DNA from: Shewanella oneidensis MR-1
Lineage (GTDB): Bacteria; Pseudomonadota; Gammaproteobacteria; Enterobacterales; Shewanellaceae
Length of the DNA stretch: 22,311 bases
Reading direction: 5' to 3'
NCBI RefSeq assembly: GCF_000146165.2
Contig: NC_004347.2
Coordinates: forward strand, 4,947,501-4,969,811
Shown here: positions 1 to 6,755 of the stretch, piece after piece
How positions within the stretch are numbered: the stretch's first letter is position 1
Layout of the letters: each line of letters begins with the position of its first letter
The notes under the pieces: model-generated
Seen by the model: only the letters and a program-made list of their open reading frames with translations
Database searches by the model: none
Told to the model about the DNA's origin: nothing
Translations under genes and position numbers: made by a program

Positions 1-170
1 CATCTTTTCATAAAGAGAAGAAAGCGAAACCAAAATTATGTACATATTGCTATGAACACTCATCACCGAAGTGATTTGGAATCATTGATTTAATTCTTTG
101 ATTACTCGCCAAACGGCAGAGTAATTTCGATTAACTCAACACCTGTGAGTGTCCACACAGATTTCTTGTT

Positions 171-212
171 TAGATTGTTAAAGAGCACCTCAGTCTCATC
201 AGAGAACCTGAG
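171..212 (-). promoter_or_regulatory. rrn antitermination region (boxB-like hairpin and boxA)
   Basis: On the minus strand, boxA reads TGCTCTTTAACAATCTA (171-187), almost identical to E. coli rrn boxA, the NusB/NusE binding site. Just upstream, CTCAG (208-212) pairs with CTGAG (189-193), with an inner CTC/GAG extension, forming a boxB-like hairpin. This region should make the rRNA transcript resistant to Rho. Confidence 0.88.
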
Positions 213-256
213 CACCACACTGGGCGATTAACGCTTCCAGTTGGCTAGGGCTGCGC

Positions 257-284
257 ATTCTACGCATTTCCCTTGTCGCGTCAA
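257..284 (-). promoter_or_regulatory. rrn P2 promoter
   Basis: On the minus strand there is a -35 TTGACG (279-284), a 16-bp spacer and a -10 TAGAAT (257-262), followed by a GCGC discriminator. It lies 135 bp downstream of P1, which gives the tandem P1/P2 arrangement of enterobacterial rrn operons. Confidence 0.85.
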
Positions 285-391
285 GGCGTTTTTGCAAACT
301 TCTTGGCGCTTTCGAATCAACTGCACATTTTGCATTCGATTCACACTGAAACCGCATCCGCTTTCGCTGTCTGCCGTGTCAGTGGATGCGC

Positions 392-419
392 ATTATAGGC
401 AGCAGAACTTTTTGTGCAA
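392..419 (-). promoter_or_regulatory. rrn P1 promoter
   Basis: On the minus strand there is a -35 TTGCAC (414-419), a 16-bp spacer and a perfect -10 TATAAT (392-397), followed by a GCGC discriminator and then CCACTGACACGG, as in E. coli rrn P1. The 16-bp spacer and GC-rich discriminator are typical of stringently controlled rRNA promoters. The A/T-rich stretch at about 420-450 is in the right place for an UP element. Transcription should start near 383-385. Confidence 0.92.
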
Positions 420-481
420 GCGCTTTTTGTAAGAAAGTTTCAATTAGTCGTTTAGACGCCTAGATATCCAGCAACATGCAT

Positions 482-508
482 AAAAAAGGGGCTAAACGCC
501 CCTTTTTT
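482..508 (-). terminator. Terminator after ccoG
   Basis: A perfect 11-bp stem (482-492 with 498-508), four-fifths of it an A6/T6 run capped by GGGGC/GCCCC, encloses a 5-base loop. It lies 26 bases after the ccoG stop codon and about 60 bp before the rrn P1 -35, so it insulates the rRNA promoter from ccoG read-through. The stem is symmetrical and could act on both strands. Confidence 0.9.
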
Positions 509-533
509 CCTCATTTTGTTAACGAGAAACTAA

Positions 534-1961
534 CTATGGACTGAAGAAGCGGGATTCTTGCTCGACTTCGACTTCCTCACCATCGATATGAGTTTTAACT
601 TTTATTTCAATATTGGTTACTGAACTTGAAAGCTCTACGGGATCAACCCCAACACTTACCGGTAGCGTTAATACTTCTCCACCCGCAATGGTCACTGAAG
701 TTGGACCATACCATTTGTAATTATTGAGGCCTTCAACACTCATGGTGTATTCGTGGGCTTGTTCAGTCTTATTGAGAATCTTTAGAGTAAAGGTGTTTTC
801 AATCAATCCTTGATTATTTTCGCGATAGAGTTGATTACGGTCGCGGATAATATCCATACGTACAGGTGCAATTGTCGCACTCGCATAGATAAAGATCAGT
901 ATCATCACGGCCAGTACCACGCCATAACCCACTAGCTTAGGACGTAATACTTTCTCTTTTACCCCTTCGAGTTTATTTTCGGTGGTATAGCTAATCAACC
1001 CTAGAGGGTAACCCATGCGCTCCATGGTTTGATCGCAAGCATCGATACACGCACCGCAGTTAATACATTCGTACTGTAAGCCGTTACGAATATCGATACC
1101 TGTTGGGCATACTTGAACACAGAGATCACAATCAATGCAATCACCTAAGCCCATTTCTTTTGGATCGGCTTTACGTGAACGTGGACCTCGAGTTTCACCG
1201 CGCTTAGCATCGTAACCAACAATAAAGGTGTTTTTATCAAACATCGCAGATTGGAAACGAGCATAGGGGCACATATGGATACACATGATTTCACGCATCC
1301 AACCCGCATTACCATATGTTGCGAGGGTAAAAAACACCACCCAAAAATAGATGCCACCAGAAGCATTAAGGGTAAAGACGTCAACGTAGACTTCGCGGTT
1401 CGGCACAAAATAGGACACAAAAGTCATCGCGGTGAGTAGCGAAAGCACAATCCAAGCTGTGTGCTTTGCGGTTTTTCGCCAAATCTTGTCAAAACTCCAT
1501 GGCATTTGATCTAGCTTGATGCGCTTATTGCGCGCACCCTCAAGCTTTTCTTCAAACCAGATGAACATAAAAGTCCATACGGTTTGAGGGCAGGTGTAAC
1601 CACACCAAACTCGGCCAAGGTAGGTTGTCACAAAAAATAAGGCAAAAGCCGCGATCATAAAGAGTGCAGCAAGTAGGGTGAGATCCTGGGGCCAAATGGT
1701 TAAGCCAAAGACGTGGAATTTTTGTTCGCCTAGATTAAACCATACCGCTTGGCGGTCTCCCCAAGGGATCCAAGGTAAGATGAGGAAGAAGAGCATGGCA
1801 ACCCAACCCATACGGCGGCGCAAACTGCTCCATAAGCCATCGATTGCTCGGACATAAATCCGATTGCGGGGGTTAAAACGATCAGCCTTATCTGCATCAG
1901 GCTGATGAATCTTAATTCGATTGGTTTTCGAATAGTCCTTGTTATTAGATTCTGCGTTCAT
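534..1961 (-). CDS. ccoG: CcoG/FixG/RdxA-type cytochrome c oxidase accessory protein
   Basis: This is an integral membrane iron-sulfur protein needed for assembly of cbb3-type cytochrome oxidase; family members are reported to reduce copper for CuB insertion. The 475-residue protein has transmembrane stretches near 53-66, 92-114, 168-186, 204-216 and 343-362. Membrane-side cysteine motifs are WCGYTCPQ (119-126) and CIHMCPYARFQ (227-237). A ferredoxin-like domain has two 4Fe-4S motifs, C275/C278/C281/C285 and C299/C302/C305/C309. The C-terminal 110 residues form the periplasmic Ig-like domain of the family. The ATG is preceded by an AAAGG box. The gene stands alone: no ccoNOP structural genes are in the window. 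It is divergent from the small gene at 2053, with 91 bp between them. Confidence 0.95.
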   Translation of the reverse strand: MNAESNNKDYSKTNRIKIHQPDADKADRFNPRNRIYVRAIDGLWSSLRRRMGWVAMLFFLILPWIPWGDRQAVWFNLGEQKFHVFGLTIWPQDLTLLAALFMIAAFALFFVTTYLGRVWCGYTCPQTVWTFMFIWFEEKLEGARNKRIKLDQMPWSFDKIWRKTAKHTAWIVLSLLTAMTFVSYFVPNREVYVDVFTLNASGGIYFWVVFFTLATYGNAGWMREIMCIHMCPYARFQSAMFDKNTFIVGYDAKRGETRGPRSRKADPKEMGLGDCIDCDLCVQVCPTGIDIRNGLQYECINCGACIDACDQTMERMGYPLGLISYTTENKLEGVKEKVLRPKLVGYGVVLAVMILIFIYASATIAPVRMDIIRDRNQLYRENNQGLIENTFTLKILNKTEQAHEYTMSVEGLNNYKWYGPTSVTIAGGEVLTLPVSVGVDPVELSSSVTNIEIKVKTHIDGEEVEVEQESRFFSP

Positions 1962-2052
1962 CGTGACAGCCTTTTACTGCTTTAATATTGGACGAAAACT
2001 GGCTTATTATACCCATATTACTAATGGTTATTCACTTATGTTGGACTAAAAG

Positions 2053-2403
2053 ATGAAAGGTTGGATCATATTAGCGTTCCTTTGTGGTGCATTATATTAC
2101 TTATACACAGAAACCGACAAACTAGATGCACCTATAGCTAAAACAGAAGAAATGGTTCAGAAGATAGAAAATAAAGTGAGTTCAGCAATGGGAACTCAAA
2201 TAATTAAAATGGATCAAAATCTAACAAAGGTCCGCAAGGATATATTAGAGCGCCTCTCTGCCGCCGAGGTTGAAGAATTTAATAAAATCCCACTGACTGA
2301 AGATGGCATTGCCGATTTTAAAGAAAGCTACTGCGGCACTAATGCAGGTACGCATTCTACCTTTAGCCAAGACAACTTGCTGTTTATCTGCGATAACCTC
2401 TAA
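2053..2403 (+). CDS. Small membrane-anchored protein of unknown function
   Basis: I do not recognise this 116-residue protein as a named family. Residues 4-18 form one hydrophobic segment near the N-terminus, with a lysine before it, so it is probably a signal anchor with the remainder in the periplasm. Residues 25-75 are charged and helical-looking, suggesting a short coiled coil. The C-terminal part has two cysteines, C94 and C113, that could form a disulfide outside the membrane. The ATG is preceded by GGA at 8 bases. It is divergent from ccoG and co-oriented with menB 118 bp downstream, but nothing in the sequence ties its function to either. The frame is open, with a clear ribosome site, so it is probably a real gene restricted to relatives. 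Confidence 0.75.
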   Translation: MKGWIILAFLCGALYYLYTETDKLDAPIAKTEEMVQKIENKVSSAMGTQIIKMDQNLTKVRKDILERLSAAEVEEFNKIPLTEDGIADFKESYCGTNAGTHSTFSQDNLLFICDNL

Positions 2404-2521
2404 TCACACTCCAGAGACAAGCGGAATTTGGCATCCCATGCCTAAACGTAGCGCTTAGGTGATTGACCAACTGCATTATTCCGCCTAGCCTCAGAGCTTC
2501 AATAACATAGGCCTTATAATC

Positions 2522-3424
2522 ATGACTAAACCAGTATCAGACACTTTTGATCCTACATTGTGGGATCAAGTCAACGGATTTAACTTCACCGATATTACTT
2601 ACCATAGAGCCAAAGCCCACGGCACTGTACGTATCGCCATCAATCGTCCTGATTGCCTCAATGCCTTTCGTCCAAAAACAGTCGATGAGTTATATATCGC
2701 CCTCGATCACGCTCGCCAATGGTCCGATGTTGGTTGTGCCTTACTCACAGGCAACGGTCCCTCAGCAAAAGGACAATACTCGTTCTCCTCCGGCGGCGAT
2801 CAACGCATTCGTGGTAAAGATGGTTATAAATATGAAGGCGCTGAAGAAGGTAAAGCCGATTTAGCCAGAATGGGGCGTTTACATATTCTCGAAGTGCAAA
2901 GATTGATCCGCTTTATGCCTAAAGTTGTCATTGCGGTCGTTCCTGGCTGGGCCGTGGGTGGCGGACACAGTTTGCATGTGGTTTGCGATTTAACCTTAGC
3001 GTCCAAAGAACATGCCATATTCAAGCAAACGGATCCTGATGTCGCGAGCTTCGATTCAGGCTACGGCAGTGCTTATCTTGCTAAGATGATTGGTCAAAAA
3101 CGCGCCCGCGAAATCTTCTTCTGCGGCTTTAATTACAGTGCCGATGAAGCCTTTGCCATGGGCATGGTCAATAAATCGGTTCCCCATGCTGAACTCGAAG
3201 TCGAAGCATTAAGATGGGCCAAAGAGATTAACTCTAAATCCCCAACAGCGATGCGCATGTTGAAGTACGGTTTTAACATGACCGACGACGGCATGGTCGG
3301 CCAGCAACTATTTGCCGGTGAAGCGACACGCTTAGCCTATGCCAGTGCAGAAGCCCAAGAAGGGCGTGATGCCTTCCTCGAGAAACGCGATCAAGACTTC
3401 TCAGCCTTCCCTTGGCATTATTAA
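2522..3424 (+). CDS. menB: 1,4-dihydroxy-2-naphthoyl-CoA synthase (MenB)
   Basis: MenB closes the second ring of the naphthoquinone: o-succinylbenzoyl-CoA is converted to 1,4-dihydroxy-2-naphthoyl-CoA in menaquinone synthesis. This crotonase-fold protein has 300 residues. Diagnostic motifs are SGGDQRIRGKDGY (90-102), the oxyanion-hole region GWAVGGGHS (142-150), QTDPDVASFDSGYGS (169-183) and the C-terminal GQQLFAGEATRLAY (260-273). Asp171 replaces the Gly that E. coli MenB has there, so this is the type that uses a side-chain carboxylate rather than bound bicarbonate. Asp178 and Tyr273 match the remaining catalytic positions. The protein is unusually like the actinobacterial enzyme. No other men genes are in the window. 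The ribosome site is weak (AGG, 10 bases before ATG). A possible promoter is TTGACC (2463-2468) with TAGCCT 17 bp on. Confidence 0.95.
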   Translation: MTKPVSDTFDPTLWDQVNGFNFTDITYHRAKAHGTVRIAINRPDCLNAFRPKTVDELYIALDHARQWSDVGCALLTGNGPSAKGQYSFSSGGDQRIRGKDGYKYEGAEEGKADLARMGRLHILEVQRLIRFMPKVVIAVVPGWAVGGGHSLHVVCDLTLASKEHAIFKQTDPDVASFDSGYGSAYLAKMIGQKRAREIFFCGFNYSADEAFAMGMVNKSVPHAELEVEALRWAKEINSKSPTAMRMLKYGFNMTDDGMVGQQLFAGEATRLAYASAEAQEGRDAFLEKRDQDFSAFPWHY

Positions 3425-3441
3425 TCGCGACTCATTGCAAT

Positions 3442-3473
3442 ATAAAGCCCTCAACAGAGGGCTTTATACTTTT
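3442..3473 (+). terminator. Terminator after menB
   Basis: An 11-bp perfect stem (3442-3452 with 3457-3467) with an AACA loop is followed by ACTTTTT. It lies 17 bases after the menB stop codon. Confidence 0.88.
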
Positions 3474-3534
3474 TAACGCTTATAGATAGAAAAAACCGTT
3501 TAAACTAATCTCAAAATACGGGTTTAAATTTTAA

Positions 3535-3549
3535 TGAGAATTGTTATCA
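3535..3549 (+). promoter_or_regulatory. Probable Fur box upstream of the DUF2061 gene
   Basis: TGAGAATTGTTATCA matches the 7-1-7 Fur consensus TGATAAT-N-ATTATCA at 12 of 14 arm positions. It is 42 bp before the start codon of the small membrane protein, where a repressor would block transcription or promoter access. I could not identify the -10 and -35 with confidence in this A/T-rich stretch. Confidence 0.65.
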
Positions 3550-3591
3550 TCTAATTATTCCCAAAAGGGGCTGACATTAGAGGATAGAATC

Positions 3592-3795
3592 ATGACCAAG
3601 ACACTTACTTTTGCCGTATTACATTTCAGCGTTGCTTTTACTGTCACTTATTTATTAACAGGCAGTGTGCTTATTGGTGGGGCAGTCGCATTAGTAGAGC
3701 CCGCAATTAATACTGTGGTGTTTTATTTCCACGATAAAGTATGGAAACGTTTAGAAGCAAAAAAGCAACACGCGCTTGATGCGATAACAGCTTAA
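3592..3795 (+). CDS. DUF2061 family small membrane protein
   Basis: A 67-residue protein of the DUF2061 family, whose function is unknown. Two hydrophobic segments (about residues 5-23 and 26-44) separated by a Gly/Ser turn are followed by the family motif VEPAINTVVFYFHDKVWKR and a basic, charged tail. I placed the start at the ATG at 3592, which has AGAGGA 7 bases upstream. A longer frame beginning with TTG at 3541 would add 17 residues, has no ribosome site, and would begin inside the Fur box. The gene stands alone between the menB terminator and a shared terminator with glmS. Iron-controlled expression is inferred from the Fur box. Confidence 0.85.
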   Translation: MTKTLTFAVLHFSVAFTVTYLLTGSVLIGGAVALVEPAINTVVFYFHDKVWKRLEAKKQHALDAITA

Positions 3796-3831
3796 TAGCC
3801 TAAGCCACCAGCAAATAACTCTAATTAAGCC

Positions 3832-3868
3832 CCAATAAAAAACCGCCTAACTGGCGGTTTTTTATTGG
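3832..3868. terminator. Bidirectional terminator between the DUF2061 gene and glmS
   Basis: A perfect 16-bp stem (3832-3847 with 3853-3868) has a 5-base TAACT loop, a CCGCC/GGCGG core and A6/T6 arms. It serves convergent transcripts: 36 bases after the DUF2061 stop and 8 bases after the glmS stop. Confidence 0.93.
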
Positions 3869-3875
3869 CTTTGAT

Positions 3876-5705
3876 TTATTCCACCGTCACCGATTTAGCA
3901 AGGTTGCGCGGCTGATCCACATCGGTGCCCTTGATTAAGGCAACATGGTAAGAGAGCAACTGTAATGGGATAGTGTAAATCAGTGGCGCCATAAAAATAT
4001 CGCAGTGCGGTACAGGGATCACTTTCATGGTGTCGTCAGACTCGAACTCCGCATCCACATCGGCAAACACATACATTAAACCGCCACGGGCACGCACTTC
4101 TTCAACATTAGATTTCAGCTTCTCTAATAATTCGTTGTTTGGCGCCACCACAATCACGGGCATATCGGCGTCAATCAAGGCCAGTGGGCCATGTTTTAAT
4201 TCGCCAGAGGCATAAGCCTCTGCATGAATATAAGAGATTTCTTTAAGTTTAAGCGCGCCTTCCATCGCAATCGGGTATTGATCGCCACGACCAAGGAATA
4301 ACGCATGGTGTTTGTCAGCAAAGTCTTCTGCCAGTTCTGCAATCGCATCATCTAAGCCTAATGCTTGCTCCACTTTAGCAGGCATAGACTGTAGGCTTTG
4401 GGTGATCTCGGCCTGCATTTGCTCAGACATGCCATTATGGCGACCGATCACCGCAGTCAACATTAACAAACCTGCCAGCTGTACAGTAAAGGCCTTGGTC
4501 GAAGCAACGCCAATCTCAGCACCCGCTTTCATCATGTACGCCATATCTGACTCACGCACCAAAGAAGAGCCAGGCGCGTTACAGATGGTCAGTGTCGCCT
4601 TATAGCCCATTTCTTTGGCTAGGCGCATCGCTGCAAGCGTATCGGCAGTTTCACCGGATTGAGAAATGGTCACCAACAGGCTGTTGGGGAATAAATGCGA
4701 CTTGCGGTAGCGGAATTCAGAGGCAATTTCGACGTTACAAGAAACACCCGCCCAATCTTCTAACCAATAACGTGCCGCCATGCCCGCATGGTAGCTAGTA
4801 CCACAAGCAATAATCTGTACGTGTTTAATATCTTTTAAGAATTCAGCGGCATTATCACCAAAAGCCGTGTCGAGCACTTGTTTGTTGGCGATGCGGCCTT
4901 CAATAGTACGCGTCAGTGCCAGTGGCTGCTCATAGATTTCTTTGAGCATATAGTGGCGATATTCGCCTTTGTCGCCAGCATCGTGGGTGATTTCTGACTC
5001 TTTAACTTCGCGCTCAACTTTATTGCCATGCACATCGAAAATGCTCACAGTGCGACGAGTCACTTCGGCCACGTCACCCTCTTCTAAAAAGGCGAAAGAG
5101 CGGGTCACAGGCAGCAGCGCCAGTTGGTCAGAAGCGACAAAGTTTTCACCTAGACCAAAACCAATCACCAGCGGGCTGCCAGAACGGGCCACGACCATAC
5201 GCTCACTATCACGACGGTCGATAACTACAGTGCCATAGGCGCCTTCAAGTTGTTTAACAGTGGCTTGTACCGCAGCAAGTAAGCTGTCGTTTGTTTTTAA
5301 TTGGTGATGAACTAAGTGGCAAATCACTTCGGTATCGGTATCTGAGCTGAAGTGGTAGCCGTGTTCTTTAAGCATTTCGCGCAGTTTATGGTGGTTTTCG
5401 ATAATACCATTGTGTACAACGGCAATATCACCTTCAGATAAATGCGGGTGAGCATTACGCTCGCTTGGCTCACCGTGGGTCGCCCAGCGTGTATGCGCAA
5501 TCCCAGTGCCGCCCGCTAACGGGTCGGTTTCGAGTGCAGCAGACAGTTCCTGCACTTTACCAACGCGGCGCGTGCGATTGAGTTCGCCATTGTGGATCAC
5601 GGCAACACCAGCAGAGTCATATCCACGATATTCTAAACGACGTAAACCTTCGACCAGAATTTCGGCCACATCCCTTTGCGCCACAGCGCCAACGATTCCG
5701 CACAT
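3876..5705 (-). CDS. glmS: Glutamine--fructose-6-phosphate aminotransferase (isomerizing)
   Basis: GlmS makes glucosamine-6-phosphate from fructose-6-phosphate and glutamine, the first committed step to UDP-GlcNAc for peptidoglycan and LPS. The 609-residue protein is the family's usual size. It has an N-terminal class II glutaminase domain (nucleophile Cys2, exposed after Met removal; [15 protein letters not shown], 22-36) and two SIS sugar isomerase domains with CGTSYH (301-306), SQSGETADT (348-356) and a [12 protein letters not shown] segment. It ends in the conserved AKSVTVE tail. It starts 76 bp after the DeoR-family gene and is probably co-transcribed with it. I see no glmS ribozyme and no GlmZ-type pairing site that I can defend. 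Confidence 0.98.
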   Translation of the reverse strand: MCGIVGAVAQRDVAEILVEGLRRLEYRGYDSAGVAVIHNGELNRTRRVGKVQELSAALETDPLAGGTGIAHTRWATHGEPSERNAHPHLSEGDIAVVHNGIIENHHKLREMLKEHGYHFSSDTDTEVICHLVHHQLKTNDSLLAAVQATVKQLEGAYGTVVIDRRDSERMVVARSGSPLVIGFGLGENFVASDQLALLPVTRSFAFLEEGDVAEVTRRTVSIFDVHGNKVEREVKESEITHDAGDKGEYRHYMLKEIYEQPLALTRTIEGRIANKQVLDTAFGDNAAEFLKDIKHVQIIACGTSYHAGMAARYWLEDWAGVSCNVEIASEFRYRKSHLFPNSLLVTISQSGETADTLAAMRLAKEMGYKATLTICNAPGSSLVRESDMAYMMKAGAEIGVASTKAFTVQLAGLLMLTAVIGRHNGMSEQMQAEITQSLQSMPAKVEQALGLDDAIAELAEDFADKHHALFLGRGDQYPIAMEGALKLKEISYIHAEAYASGELKHGPLALIDADMPVIVVAPNNELLEKLKSNVEEVRARGGLMYVFADVDAEFESDDTMKVIPVPHCDIFMAPLIYTIPLQLLSYHVALIKGTDVDQPRNLAKSVTVE

Positions 5706-5781
5706 AGTTTTTACCTATAAAATGAAAAATAAAAATGAAGGTTTTTAGTCATTTGCTCATATGTTCAACATAGCGAAATAA

Positions 5782-6552
5782 CTAAGGCGAGTAGGGCGCT
5801 AAGATGACTTTGACGCCTTGCTCGGTAATTTGCTTAAGGGCGCTCTCTTCGATGCGCGCATCGGTGACTAACACGCTAATTTTCGACCATGGCAATTCTA
5901 AATTAGGGATCCGCTTGCCAATTTTGTCCGAATCCACCATTACGATAACTTCGCGGGAAACCTCAGCCATCACCTTACTTAAACCTGTCAGCTCATTAAA
6001 GGTGGTGGTGCCACGGGCTAAATCGATACCGTCGGCACCGATAAACAGTTGGTCGAAGTTGTAGGAGCGTAATACTTGCTCGGCGACTTGGCCTTGAAAG
6101 GATTCAGAATGCGGGTCCCAAGTTCCACCGGTCATCAATAAGGTTGGCTCGTTTTCAAGCTCGTGAATCGCATTAGCCAAATGCAGGGCATTGGTCATCA
6201 CCACCAGCCCACGCTTTTGGTTTAGTTCAGCAATCAAGCCAGAGGTGGTGGTACCGCTATCGATAATGATGCGATTGTGATCTTTAATGAGCTGCGCGGC
6301 AGCTTTAGCAATGGATAACTTGTTAGGCGCAATCTTGGCAGAAAACTGTTGCGTGACTTCATCAGGAATAGCCACAGCACCGCCATAGCGGCGCAGCAGT
6401 AATCCGGTTTTTTCAAGTTCGGCCAGATCTTTACGAATGGTGACTTCAGAGGTTTCGAAACGTAATGACAACTCATCGACACTCACTTCACCCTGTTCAT
6501 TCAGAATGCTGATAATGCTGTGGCGTCGTTGCTGTGTATTTCGTTTATTCAT
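5782..6552 (-). CDS. DeoR/GlpR-family transcriptional regulator, probably of amino-sugar synthesis
   Basis: A 256-residue DeoR-family repressor. The N-terminal winged helix (about 10-60) carries the family signature: VSVDELSLRFETSEVTIRKD (23-42), then LRRYGGA (53-59). The C-terminal phosphosugar sensor domain resembles an isomerase fold, with DSGTTT (98-103), GADGID (172-177) and VDSDKIGK (206-213). Such proteins usually respond to a sugar phosphate. With glmS directly downstream, a hexosamine phosphate is a reasonable guess but is not shown by the sequence. A palindromic site on its own promoter suggests autoregulation. A similar regulator sits next to glmS in Vibrio, as I recall. Confidence 0.92.
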   Translation of the reverse strand: MNKRNTQQRRHSIISILNEQGEVSVDELSLRFETSEVTIRKDLAELEKTGLLLRRYGGAVAIPDEVTQQFSAKIAPNKLSIAKAAAQLIKDHNRIIIDSGTTTSGLIAELNQKRGLVVMTNALHLANAIHELENEPTLLMTGGTWDPHSESFQGQVAEQVLRSYNFDQLFIGADGIDLARGTTTFNELTGLSKVMAEVSREVIVMVDSDKIGKRIPNLELPWSKISVLVTDARIEESALKQITEQGVKVILAPYSP

Positions 6553-6555
6553 AAA

Positions 6556-6627
6556 ACCTTTCAGTTAACTTTCGATTCGAAAGGTACATTATAGTGAAAC
6601 GAAACTTTTTTGCTAGTATTCGAAAGG
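6556..6627 (-). promoter_or_regulatory. Promoter and probable autoregulatory operator of the DeoR-family gene
   Basis: On the minus strand a perfect -10 TATAAT (6588-6593) has only a weak -35. Just downstream, overlapping the expected start of transcription, is a perfect inverted repeat CTTTCG-ATT-CGAAAG (6569-6583). Related copies flank it: ACCTTTC at 6556-6562, GAAACGAAAC at 6596-6605 and CGAAAGGT at 6621-6628. TTTCG-type repeats are typical of DeoR-family operators. No copy precedes glmS itself. Confidence 0.65.
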
Positions 6628-6688
6628 TGTTTTTAGCGTGAGAGTGATGGAATGGATGAGTTTTTAAAATTAACCTAATGAAAAGCAA

Positions 6689-6722
6689 TAAAAAAGCAGT
6701 TCACCTATCGATGAACTGCTTT
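6689..6722 (-). terminator. Terminator after the siderophore receptor gene
   Basis: An 11-bp stem (6693-6703 with 6712-6722) with an 8-base loop ends, on the minus strand, in GCTTTTTTATTG. It lies 34 bases after the receptor stop codon. Confidence 0.88.
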
Positions 6723-6755
6723 AAGGGAGCTAAAACTTAAGCTTAGAAAGTGAAG

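Larger units (their letters stand above)
1..385 (-). other. 5' leader of an rRNA operon (16S gene lies just beyond the left edge)
   Basis: Read on the minus strand, this is the untranslated leader of a ribosomal RNA transcript. It follows two rrn-type promoters and contains a boxA antiterminator and a boxB-like hairpin. After boxA comes CTGTGTGGACACTC, which closely matches the E. coli rrn leader. Two further hairpins lie nearer the 16S gene: 101-125, a 7-bp plus 3-bp stem, and 62-75, a 5-bp stem closed by a UUCG tetraloop. The 16S 5' end (GAAGAGTTTGATC) is not present, so the mature rRNA starts left of base 1. No protein gene is credible here. Confidence 0.9.

Noticed and set aside
241..432. 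A 63-codon plus-strand open frame
   Set aside because: It lies over the rrn promoters and leader on the other strand, has no ribosome site, and has a composition unlike a protein gene.
1145..1439. Open frames within ccoG on both strands
   Set aside because: They are shadows of a strongly conserved gene in other frames.
3541..3591. N-terminal extension of the DUF2061 protein from a TTG
   Set aside because: It has no ribosome site, would begin inside the Fur box, and the ATG at 3592 has AGAGGA at the right distance.
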